Source: Burkholderiales bacterium
Lineage (GTDB): Bacteria > Pseudomonadota > Gammaproteobacteria > Burkholderiales > Casimicrobiaceae
Length of the DNA stretch: 5,388 bases
NCBI GenBank assembly: GCA_031283405.1
Contig: JAITBX010000230.1
Coordinates: 1 to 5,388 of the forward strand
Direction of reading: 5' to 3'
The first letter of the stretch is position 1. Every line of letters starts with the position of its first letter. The notes beneath the pieces were generated by a model. The model made no database searches. It was given only the letters and a program-made list of their open reading frames with translations, and was not told the DNA's origin. A program made the position numbers and the translations under genes. Positions 1-5,388 of the stretch are shown here, in pieces.

Positions 1-96
1 GAGCTTCATCTCAAAGAGACCGAGTTCCGTTTCAATCACAGGCATCACAATCTCTACAAGATGCTGCTACACTTACTCAGTTCAAACCCTCTTTAA
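1..96 (+). CDS. IS1595/ISXO2-family transposase, C-terminal fragment (5' end outside window)
   Basis: Frame 1 is open from the first base to a TAA at 94-96 and gives 31 residues, too short for a routine ORF caller. The peptide contains FRFNHRHHNLYKMLLHLL and ends in SSNPL. An 'EF-FRFN-R' stretch close to the C-terminus is characteristic of the ISXO2-like DDE transposase domain of the IS1595 family, and the position just before the stop fits. The catalytic DDE/DDN residues would lie upstream, beyond the left edge, so I cannot tell whether the copy is intact. The assignment rests on recognising a short motif, not on an alignment. The alternative is a chance open frame, but the match of motif and stop position makes that less likely. 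Confidence 0.7.
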   Translation, partial: ELHLKETEFRFNHRHHNLYKMLLHLLSSNPL

Positions 97-117
97 GGCG
101 TTTGCTTCCTAAGCCCC
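1..117 (+). mobile_element. Right end of an IS1595-type insertion sequence (boundary tentative)
   Basis: The transposase tail stops at 96. About 20 bases later the sequence reads CCTAAGCCCC (108-117). Read inward on the minus strand this is GGGGCTTAGGAAGC, which has the G-rich start often seen in terminal inverted repeats. The left end is outside the window, so the inverted repeat cannot be checked. The target duplication (8 bp is usual for this family) cannot be confirmed either; TATTTTGT at 118-125 would be the candidate. After this point the sequence changes to a different, hydrophobic reading frame, which supports a boundary here. Confidence 0.4.
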
Positions 118-313
118 TATTTTGTTTGGAATTGCGTTTTTGCTTTTTTGGTTTGCAAGGATGTTCAAAATTGGTGGAGCGTATAACAAGTATTCAAAAA
201 ACTAGCCTCACAGTGTCGGCCAGCTTGAAACCATAAGTTATGGGAACAAATACATCAACCTCGTGCTTTTGGCGCTTGCCATCGTTTTTCTTGTCGTGCT
301 CGTCGTCGGATAA
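118..313 (+). pseudogene. 3' remnant of a small membrane-protein gene with an in-frame TAG
   Basis: One frame encodes a hydrophobic run (ILFGIAFLLFWFARMF, from about 119), then GGAYNKYSKN, a TAG at 203-205, then PHSVGQLETISYGNKY and a second strongly hydrophobic segment (LVLLALAIVFLVVLVV). It ends at TAA 311-313. Two membrane-like helices joined by a polar stretch in one frame are unlikely by chance. The second segment also uses GC-ending valine and leucine codons, as real genes here do. The frame enters directly from the putative IS end and has no convincing start: the ATG at 161 has no spaced Shine-Dalgarno and reads only 14 codons. I infer the 3' end of a gene cut by the insertion element and later carrying a nonsense mutation. 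I do not recognise the family. A REP hairpin begins six bases after the stop, a usual position for such repeats. Confidence 0.4.
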
Positions 314-318
314 CAAGT

Positions 319-349
319 GTAGGATGGGTAGAGCGCAGCGAAACCCATC
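319..349 (+). repeat. REP-like GTAG hairpin, copy 1
   Basis: The element starts with GTAG (319-322) and is followed by a perfect 7-bp stem, GATGGGT (323-329) with ACCCATC (343-349). The loop contains AGCGCAGCG (332-340). A GTAG tetranucleotide followed by a hairpin is the architecture of REP sequences mobilised by RAYT (TnpA-REP) transposases. No RAYT gene is present in this window. It lies just after the stop of the membrane-protein remnant. It pairs with copy 2 at 438-468 in opposite orientation. Confidence 0.75.
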
Positions 350-437
350 ACCAATTTTATTTATGGCAACGATGATTTTTGTGGAAGATTCAATCTGCTT
401 TGCTTGTTGTTCTGTTCAAAGAAACGAAACGAAAAAT

Positions 438-468
438 GATGGGTTTCGCTACGCTCTACCCATCCTAC
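438..468 (-). repeat. REP-like GTAG hairpin, copy 2 (inverted partner of copy 1)
   Basis: On the minus strand this reads GTAG (468-465), stem GATGGGT (464-458), a loop with AGCGTAGCG (455-447) and stem ACCCATC (444-438). Compared with copy 1 as an inverted repeat, 33 of 34 bases match (317-350 against 470-437), the only difference being C versus T in the loop. The 86 bases between the copies (351-436) hold no recognisable gene. Two close REPs in opposite orientation resemble a BIME, and a transcript through both could form a 34-bp stem. Confidence 0.75.
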
Positions 469-501
469 ACGAACTAAAACCAGCAAAGCGATAACCCGAA
501 C

Positions 502-533
502 GCTGGGATTGCGCTACGCTTATCCCGGCCTAC
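502..533 (-). repeat. REP-like GTAG hairpin, copy 3 (variant stem)
   Basis: On the minus strand this begins GTAGGCCGGGAT and contains the AGCGTAGCG loop (520-512). The stem is formed by GGGAT (526-522) and ATCCC (509-505), extended by two more pairs beyond one mismatch. The stem sequence differs from copies 1 and 2 but the GTAG head and the AGCG-Y-AGCG loop core are kept, so it is a diverged member of the same family. It starts 20 bases after the stop codon of the PrpB-like gene, where such hairpins can protect mRNA 3' ends or attenuate transcription. Confidence 0.65.
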
Positions 534-553
534 GACTCTGAAGTCTGCCGCGA

Positions 554-1414
554 TCAGGTGTAGCGCTTTTCGAAAGCGTCCCATTCGGACTTGCCGACCA
601 ACTGCTGGCGCTCGGCGAAGGGTGTAACGAGGCCGCTGGATTCTTGCACTTCTTTTTCGTCGCGCAGCACGGTCAGTGCTTTTTGCATACCGGCGACGGC
701 GCCTTGCAGCGCGGCGTTGGCGTAGAGGACGATGCCGTAGCCGAGTTCGGCGAGTTGGTCGGCGTTGAAGATCGGCGTGCGACCGCCGATCACCATATTC
801 ATCAGTTGCGGTTTCGACAAACGTTGGGGCAGGGCGCGCACTTCTTCGGCTTTGGTCACAGCTTCGACGAATAAAATATCGGCGCCGGCGTCGGCAAATT
901 TTTGCGCGCGTTCGATCGCCACTTCAAAACCTTGCGTCGCGCAAGCGTCGGTGCGCGCCATGATGAGCAAGTCGGCATCCTGGCGCGCATCGACGGCGGC
1001 TTTGATTTTGTTGACGGCTTCGTCGGTAGCGATGACTTCTTTGCCGGAGAAATGGCCGCAGCGTTTGGGTGCGACTTGATCTTCAAACTGAATGCAGTCG
1101 GCGCCGGCGCGCTCCAGTGTGCGCACGGTGTGGCGCACATTCAGCGCGTTGCCGAAGCCGGTGTCGGCATCGACGATGAGCGGCAAATTGACCGCATCGC
1201 GGATGCGCGCAGTGTGATCGGCAATTTCGGCCAAGCCCATGAAGCCCTGATCGGGCATGGCGAACCACATGTTGGTGACGCCTGCTCCGGTGACGTAGAT
1301 CGCTTTGAAGCCGAGGTCTTCGATGACTTTGGCTGAGAGCGCGTTGAAAGCGCCCGGCACGATAACGCCGCGACGGGCTTCGACGAGCGCTTTGAGTTGT
1401 TTGCGTGTTGACAT
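554..1414 (-). CDS. PrpB-like lyase, isocitrate lyase/PEP mutase superfamily (putative 2-methylisocitrate lyase)
   Basis: A 286-residue cytosolic TIM-barrel enzyme of the ICL/PEP mutase superfamily. The likely reaction is Mg2+-dependent C-C cleavage of 2-methylisocitrate to pyruvate and succinate, the last step of the methylcitrate cycle. Visible active-site elements are MPD (Asp55), VDADTGFGN (Asp82 and Asp84, metal site), EDQ (Glu111), the lyase signature KRCGH with catalytic Cys119, ARTDA (Arg154) and VEA (Glu184). KRCGH argues for a lyase rather than a mutase or oxaloacetate decarboxylase. The loop reads NMVIGGRTP where classical PrpB has a NITEFGATP-type loop, and the C-terminus is unlike E. 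coli PrpB. 2,3-Dimethylmalate lyase or a related lyase is therefore possible, and I withhold the symbol. I chose the ATG at 1414 (MSTRKQLKAL), where family similarity begins; a longer frame reaches 1510 but its extra 32 residues look non-coding. The Shine-Dalgarno is weak (GAAAG). It lies 243 bp downstream of prpF. Confidence 0.85.
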   Translation of the reverse strand: MSTRKQLKALVEARRGVIVPGAFNALSAKVIEDLGFKAIYVTGAGVTNMWFAMPDQGFMGLAEIADHTARIRDAVNLPLIVDADTGFGNALNVRHTVRTLERAGADCIQFEDQVAPKRCGHFSGKEVIATDEAVNKIKAAVDARQDADLLIMARTDACATQGFEVAIERAQKFADAGADILFVEAVTKAEEVRALPQRLSKPQLMNMVIGGRTPIFNADQLAELGYGIVLYANAALQGAVAGMQKALTVLRDEKEVQESSGLVTPFAERQQLVGKSEWDAFEKRYT

Positions 1415-1657
1415 GGTTGCTTTCAATTTTGTTTTTGACAAGGTAAAGAGTGATCCAGCTTGCTGCAAACCCTCGTCCGCCTTCGGCGGCCAGCATTCGC
1501 CTTCGTGCACGTGTTCATGGCGTTAGCAGACCCTTGCTCGTCCTGCCGGGCGAGTCCGGCGCGATGGAGCAAATAACAAATGCGTTTCACCGGAAAGCGC
1601 CGTTGCAAGCAAAGCAGCGGAGCAATTCAGTTTTGTGCAAAACATAATCAATATCTC
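1415..1657. other. Intergenic spacer between prpF and the PrpB-like gene, hairpin-rich
   Basis: No convincing gene lies in these 243 bases. Several short inverted repeats do: CCGCC-TTC-GGCGG at 1477-1489, GCCGG-6 nt-CCGGC at 1545-1560, an imperfect GCGTTT/AAAGCGC stem at 1582-1600, and GTTTTG-TG-CAAAAC at 1630-1643. Short open frames cross the region on both strands but have arginine-rich, low-complexity translations and no ribosome-binding context. The spacer is long compared with the one-base acnD-prpF junction, so the PrpB-like gene may have its own promoter or the spacer may be an inserted repeat. I see no strong sigma70 promoter. Confidence 0.6.
1630..1643. promoter_or_regulatory. 14-bp perfect palindrome just downstream of prpF (possible operator)
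   Basis: GTTTTG (1630-1635), TG, then CAAAAC (1638-1643) is a perfect inverted repeat with a two-base spacer, 14 bases past the prpF stop. Its size and symmetry would suit a dimeric regulator acting on the downstream PrpB-like gene. It lies about 215 bases upstream of that gene's ATG and no promoter is obvious beside it, so function is uncertain. The stem is too AT-rich for a good intrinsic terminator. Confidence 0.2.
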
Positions 1658-2845
1658 TTAAAAACGATCGCCCGGAATGCGCACGAATCCTTCCATCAGC
1701 ACGCGGGCGCTGCGGCTCATCAGGGCTTTGGTGACTTTCCATTGGCCGCTTTCTTCTCGCACTTCGGCGCCGACTCTTAACGTGCCGGAAGGATGGCCGA
1801 AGCGAACGGCGTTGCGCATGCCGCCGCCCGCAGCGAGGTTGACGAGCGTGCCGGGCACGGCCGCCGCAGTGCCGATGGCGACCGCTGCTGTGCCCATCAT
1901 GGCGTGGTGCAGTTGCCCCATCGAGAGAGCGCGCACGAGCAAGTCAACATCACTTACGGCAACGCGCTTGCCGTTCGATGCCGTGTAATCACACGGCGGC
2001 GCGACGAAGGCGACTTTCGGCGTGTGCTGTCGCGTAGCGGCTTCGGCGATCTCTGTGATCAAACCCATCTTCACCGCGCCCCAGGCGCGAATAGTTTCAA
2101 AACGCTTTAACGCTTGCGGATCGCTGTTGATGGCGGATTGCAATTCGGTTCCGGTGTAGCCGATGTCTTGCGCGTTGAGAAAGATGGTCGGGATGCCGGC
2201 GTTGATGAGCGTGGCCTTGAACGTGCCGACGTTTGGCACTTCCAGATCATCGACGAGATTGCCGGTCGGGAACATTGCGCCGCCATCGTCGCCTTCATCG
2301 GCGGGATCGAGAAATTCGAGTTGCACTTCGGCGGCGGGGAAAGTCACGCCGTCGAGTTCAAAATCGCCGGTTTCCTGCACTTGCCCGTTGGTGATCGGCA
2401 CATGAGCGATGATGGTTTTGCTGATGTTGGCTTGCCAGACGCGCACAGTGCACAGTCCGTCACGCGGAATACGTTCGGGCGACAGTAAACCATTGGCGAT
2501 GGCGAAGGGGCCGACGGCTGCCGACAAATTGCCGCAGTTGCCCGACCAATCCACCAGCGATTTGTCGATGGCGACTTGTCCGAACAAATAATCAATGTCG
2601 TGATCGGGTTTTGAACTTTTCGACAGAATCACCGTCTTGCTGGTGCTGGAAGTTGCGCCGCCCAGGCCGTCGATTTGTTTTCCATACGGGTCGGGGCTGC
2701 CGATCACGCGCATCAACAATTTATCGCGCGCGACGCCGGGTTGCCGCGCCGCTTCGGGCAAATCCTGTAAGCGAAAAAAAACGCCTTTGCTGGTGCCGCC
2801 GCGCATGTAAGTGGCGGGAATTTTGATTTGAGGTAAGAAGGCCAT
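1658..2845 (-). CDS. prpF: 2-methyl-aconitate cis-trans isomerase PrpF
   Basis: A 395-residue cytosolic isomerase that converts the AcnD product to 2-methyl-cis-aconitate, which ordinary aconitase can hydrate. It belongs to the diaminopimelate-epimerase fold family with two similar domains. Visible family motifs are the N-terminal YMRGGTSKGVFF, GGATSSTSK with Lys70, the SGNCGN motif with Cys104, and a glycine-rich AAGGGMRNAVRFGHPSG near 338-354. Lys70 and Cys104 match, with the same offset of three, residues I recall as important in Shewanella oneidensis PrpF (Lys73, Cys107). The length is typical (about 395-400). The ATG at 2845 begins MAFLPQIKIPATY and lies one base after the acnD stop, with a weak AGAAAG ribosome site inside the acnD 3' end. 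A TTG at 2869 would add eight charged residues and is less likely. The tight junction implies co-transcription and probably translational coupling with acnD. Confidence 0.95.
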   Translation of the reverse strand: MAFLPQIKIPATYMRGGTSKGVFFRLQDLPEAARQPGVARDKLLMRVIGSPDPYGKQIDGLGGATSSTSKTVILSKSSKPDHDIDYLFGQVAIDKSLVDWSGNCGNLSAAVGPFAIANGLLSPERIPRDGLCTVRVWQANISKTIIAHVPITNGQVQETGDFELDGVTFPAAEVQLEFLDPADEGDDGGAMFPTGNLVDDLEVPNVGTFKATLINAGIPTIFLNAQDIGYTGTELQSAINSDPQALKRFETIRAWGAVKMGLITEIAEAATRQHTPKVAFVAPPCDYTASNGKRVAVSDVDLLVRALSMGQLHHAMMGTAAVAIGTAAAVPGTLVNLAAGGGMRNAVRFGHPSGTLRVGAEVREESGQWKVTKALMSRSARVLMEGFVRIPGDRF

Positions 2846-2846
2846 G

Positions 2847-5388
2847 TCAAACTTTCTTGTTCTGCGCAAGAAAATCCTGCGCGAAGCGTTGCAATACGCC
2901 GCCGGCTTTATAAACGGAAACTTCTTCGGCGGTATCGAGACGGCACGTCACCGGCACATGCTGTGTATCACCATTGCGGCGATGAATCGCCAGCGTCAGT
3001 TCGGCGCGCGGCGCGAGTTCGCCTTCCACATCGTAAGTTTCAGTGCCGTCGAGTTGAAGCGTCAACCGATTTGTGCCTGACTTGAATTCCAGAGGCAGCA
3101 CGCCCATACCGATCAGGTTGGTGCGATGAATGCGCTCGAAGCCTTCGGCCACAACGGTTTCGACGCCCGCCAGCCGCACGCCCTTGGCCGCCCAGTCGCG
3201 GCTGGAGCCTTGGCCGTAATCCGCGCCAGCGACGATGATGAGCGGCTGCCGACGATTCAAATACGTTTCAATCGCTTCCCACATGCGCACCACTTTGCCT
3301 TCGGGTTCGATGCGCGCCAGCGAACCGGCTTTGACGCTGCCGTCGGCGTTGCGAACCATCTCGTTCTTCAACGTCGGATTGGCAAACGTTGCGCGCATCG
3401 CTGTCAGGTGATCGCCGCGATGGGTGGCGTAGGAATTGAAATCTTCTTCCGGCAAACCCATTTTGTGCAGATACTCGCCCGCCGCAGAATTCATCATGAT
3501 AGCGTTCGACGGCGAGAGGTGATCGGTGGTGATGTTGTCGGGCAGAATCGCCAGCGGGCGCATGCCTTTGAGCGTGCGCGGATTGGCCGCCAGCGCGCCG
3601 ACGCCTTCGGTGTCCCAGTACGGCGGACGGCGAATGTAAGTGGATTGCGGCCGCCAATCGTATTGCGGATTGACCTTTGCGTTGTTGTCGGTGCGAGGCG
3701 CGAACATCGGTTCATAAACCTGACGAAACATTGCGGGCTGAACACTGGCGTTGACGATGGCGTCGATTTCGTTATCGTCAGGCCAGATGTCTTTCAAGCG
3801 CACCGGCTTGCCTTGCGTGTCGATACCCAGCACATCTTGCTCGATGTCGAAACGAATCGTGCCCGCGATGGCGTAAGCGACCACCAACGGCGGCGACGCC
3901 AGAAACGCTTGCTTCGCATACGGATGGATGCGGCCATCGAAATTGCGATTGCCGGAAAGCACGGCGGTCGCGTAAAGATCGCGCGCGATGATCTCTTGCT
4001 GAATTTTCGGATCGAGCGCGCCGCTCATGCCGTTGCAAGTGGTGCAAGCAAAAGCGACGATGCCGAAGCCGAGGCGCTCCAATTCACCGAGCAGATTCGC
4101 TTCTTTCAAATAAAGCGCCACCGCTTTCGAGCCGGGCGCGAGTGATGTTTTAACCCACGGCTTGCGCGTCAAGCCGCGCGCGTTGGCGTTGCGCGCCAAG
4201 AGCGCGGCAGCGATGACGTTGCGCGGGTTGCTGGTGTTGGTGCAACTGGTGATGGCCGCGATGATCACCGCGCCGTCGGGCAACAATCCCTTTGCTTCTT
4301 CAGCCTGTGCTTTGTTGAGATCGACCGCGATGCCGCGCTCGCGCAGCGCCGAAGTCGGCAAACGGCGATGCGGGTTCGAGGGACCGGCCATGTTGCGCGT
4401 GACGGCGGAGAGATCGAATTTCAGCACGCGCTCGTATTGCGCGGCGGCAAGATCGCTTGCCCAGAAGCCTGCCGTCTTGGCGTAGTTCTCGACCCGTTTG
4501 ATTTGCGCATCGTCGCGTCCGGTGAGTTTGAGATAGGCGAGCGTTTGTTCGTCGATGTAAAACAGCGCTGCCGTCGCGCCGTACTCCGGGCACATGTTCG
4601 AGATGGTGGCGCGGTCGCCGATCGACAAACTCGCCGCGCCTTCGCCGTAGAACTCGACATAAGCGCCGACGACTTTTTCCTTGCGCAGAAATTCGGTCAG
4701 CGCCAATACGATGTCGGTGGCGGTGATGCCGGGTTGACGATGACCGCTCAACTCGACGCCGACGATGTCGGGCAAGCGCATCCACGAAGCGCGACCGAGC
4801 ATCACGTTTTCCGCTTCGAGTCCGCCGACGCCGACGGCGATCACGCCGAGCGCATCGACGTGCGGCGTGTGGCTGTCGGTGCCGACGCAAGTGTCGGGAA
4901 ACGCTACGCCGTCGCGCACATAAATCACCGGCGACATTTTTTCCAGATTGATCTGGTGCATGATGCCGTTGCCCGCCGGAATCACGTCCACGTTATCGAA
5001 AGCGTGTTTCGTCCACTCGATGAAATGAAAACGATCTTCGTTGCGACGATCTTCGATGGCGCGATTCTTGGCGAAAGCGTCAGAATCGAAGCCGCCGCAT
5101 TCGACAGCCAGCGAATGATCGACGATGAGTTGCACCGGCACGACCGGATTCACCGCCGCCGGATCGCCGCCCTGCGCCGCGATGGCGTCGCGCAGTCCGG
5201 CCAAATCCACCAGCGCGGTTTGCCCGAGAATGTCGTGACACACCACGCGCACCGGGAACCACGGAAAGTCCAGATCACGGCGGCGCGCTATCAGTTGCGT
5301 CAGATAGTCATTCAAATGCGCCGGATCGGCGCAACGCACGAGATTTTCGGCATGCACGCGAGCGGTGTAGGGCAGCTTGCTCCACGCG
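2847..5388 (-). CDS. acnD: Fe/S-dependent 2-methylcitrate dehydratase AcnD (5' end outside window)
   Basis: An aconitase-superfamily [4Fe-4S] enzyme that dehydrates 2-methylcitrate in the PrpF-dependent methylcitrate cycle. About 846 codons are visible. The frame stays open to the edge and reads AWSKLPYTAR before the GTG at 5357, matching the expected AcnD/aconitase N-terminus, so that GTG is internal and roughly 20-30 residues are missing. Domain 1-3 motifs include VGTDSHTPH (near 4880) and MCPEYGATAALFYID (near 4595), where typical AcnA has a different PEYGAT context. The three cluster cysteines are in SCTNTS (codon 4244-4242) and ACTTCNGMSGAL (codons 4046-4044 and 4037-4035). The swivel domain keeps TDHLSPS (near 3527), THRGDH (near 3425) and YGQGSSRDWAAKG (3218-3180), which carries the catalytic serine and arginine. 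ACTTCNGMSGALDP and the adjacent prpF distinguish it from housekeeping AcnA. It ends in TGA at 2849-2847. No frameshift or missing key residue is seen. Confidence 0.95.
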   Translation of the reverse strand, partial: AWSKLPYTARVHAENLVRCADPAHLNDYLTQLIARRRDLDFPWFPVRVVCHDILGQTALVDLAGLRDAIAAQGGDPAAVNPVVPVQLIVDHSLAVECGGFDSDAFAKNRAIEDRRNEDRFHFIEWTKHAFDNVDVIPAGNGIMHQINLEKMSPVIYVRDGVAFPDTCVGTDSHTPHVDALGVIAVGVGGLEAENVMLGRASWMRLPDIVGVELSGHRQPGITATDIVLALTEFLRKEKVVGAYVEFYGEGAASLSIGDRATISNMCPEYGATAALFYIDEQTLAYLKLTGRDDAQIKRVENYAKTAGFWASDLAAAQYERVLKFDLSAVTRNMAGPSNPHRRLPTSALRERGIAVDLNKAQAEEAKGLLPDGAVIIAAITSCTNTSNPRNVIAAALLARNANARGLTRKPWVKTSLAPGSKAVALYLKEANLLGELERLGFGIVAFACTTCNGMSGALDPKIQQEIIARDLYATAVLSGNRNFDGRIHPYAKQAFLASPPLVVAYAIAGTIRFDIEQDVLGIDTQGKPVRLKDIWPDDNEIDAIVNASVQPAMFRQVYEPMFAPRTDNNAKVNPQYDWRPQSTYIRRPPYWDTEGVGALAANPRTLKGMRPLAILPDNITTDHLSPSNAIMMNSAAGEYLHKMGLPEEDFNSYATHRGDHLTAMRATFANPTLKNEMVRNADGSVKAGSLARIEPEGKVVRMWEAIETYLNRRQPLIIVAGADYGQGSSRDWAAKGVRLAGVETVVAEGFERIHRTNLIGMGVLPLEFKSGTNRLTLQLDGTETYDVEGELAPRAELTLAIHRRNGDTQHVPVTCRLDTAEEVSVYKAGGVLQRFAQDFLAQNKKV

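Noticed and set aside
161..205. A stand-alone 14-residue peptide from the ATG at 161.
   Set aside because: The Shine-Dalgarno-like AAGG abuts the ATG without spacing, and the frame is open upstream and resumes after the TAG. A gene remnant is a better explanation.
240..494. An 84-codon plus-strand frame starting ATGGGAACAAAT.
   Set aside because: It runs straight through two REP hairpins and overlaps, in another frame, the hydrophobic membrane remnant, which looks more coding. No ribosome site or family resemblance.
474..507. Possible intrinsic terminator on the minus strand: CCAGC (507-503), GCTGG (484-480), then TTTTAG.
   Set aside because: The stem is only 5 bp with an 18-base loop and a short, interrupted U-run, and it competes with the stronger REP hairpin at 502-533.
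564..578. CGCTTT-TCG-AAAGCG hairpin near the 3' end of the PrpB-like gene.
   Set aside because: It lies inside codons for the C-terminal residues, has no U-run after it, and is most simply explained by codon choice.
1415..1510. N-terminal extension of the PrpB-like protein to an upstream ATG at 1510.
   Set aside because: The extra 32 residues are outside the family's usual N-terminus and overlap a hairpin at 1477-1489. The ATG at 1414 gives a normal-length protein.
2846..2869. TTG at 2869 as the prpF start.
   Set aside because: It would add eight residues absent from the family and overlap acnD. The ATG at 2845 matches the expected PrpF N-terminus.
3126..4145. A 339-codon open frame on the plus strand, antisense to acnD.
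   Set aside because: It lies wholly inside a well-conserved acnD frame. Its translation is arginine/histidine-rich with no recognisable domain, as expected for the complement of a GC-biased gene.
5357..5388. GTG at 5357 as the real acnD start.
   Set aside because: The frame continues upstream to the window edge with AWSKLPYTAR, which fits the aconitase/AcnD N-terminal pattern, so the gene is truncated by the window.

Overview
The window is a bacterial chromosomal segment with two parts. A small mosaic accessory region covers about 1-550. A minus-strand propionate (2-methylcitrate cycle) gene cluster covers 554-5388 and runs off the right edge. The AcnD/PrpF version of the methylcitrate cycle, moderately GC-rich codon use and GTAG-type REP hairpins all point to a proteobacterium, most likely a gammaproteobacterium (betaproteobacterium possible). 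I cannot name a genus.

Layout from left to right. 1-96 (+) encodes the last 31 residues of an IS1595/ISXO2-type transposase, whose body lies beyond the left edge. A candidate right end of that element is near 117. From about 118 to 313 (+) the reading frame encodes two hydrophobic segments but contains one in-frame TAG. It looks like the decayed 3' end of a small membrane-protein gene cut off by the insertion element. Three REP-like hairpins follow, at 319-349 (+), 438-468 (-) and 502-533 (-). The first two are near-perfect inverted copies.

The minus strand, read in transcription order, has acnD (5' end outside the window, stop at 2847), prpF (2845-1658, one base after the acnD stop), a 243-bp structured non-coding gap, and a PrpB-like lyase of the isocitrate lyase/PEP mutase superfamily (1414-554). 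AcnD dehydrates 2-methylcitrate to a 2-methylaconitate isomer. PrpF isomerises this to 2-methyl-cis-aconitate. A standard aconitase encoded elsewhere hydrates that to 2-methylisocitrate, and a PrpB-type lyase would split it into pyruvate and succinate. Methylcitrate synthase (prpC) and a regulator are not in the window; upstream of acnD, past 5388, is the natural place to look.

The core pathway genes are ordinary. The less routine points are the transposase tail joined to a membrane-gene remnant, the REP cluster, the hairpin-rich spacer splitting the cluster, and a lyase whose substrate loop differs from classical PrpB. I found no clearly new biological system.
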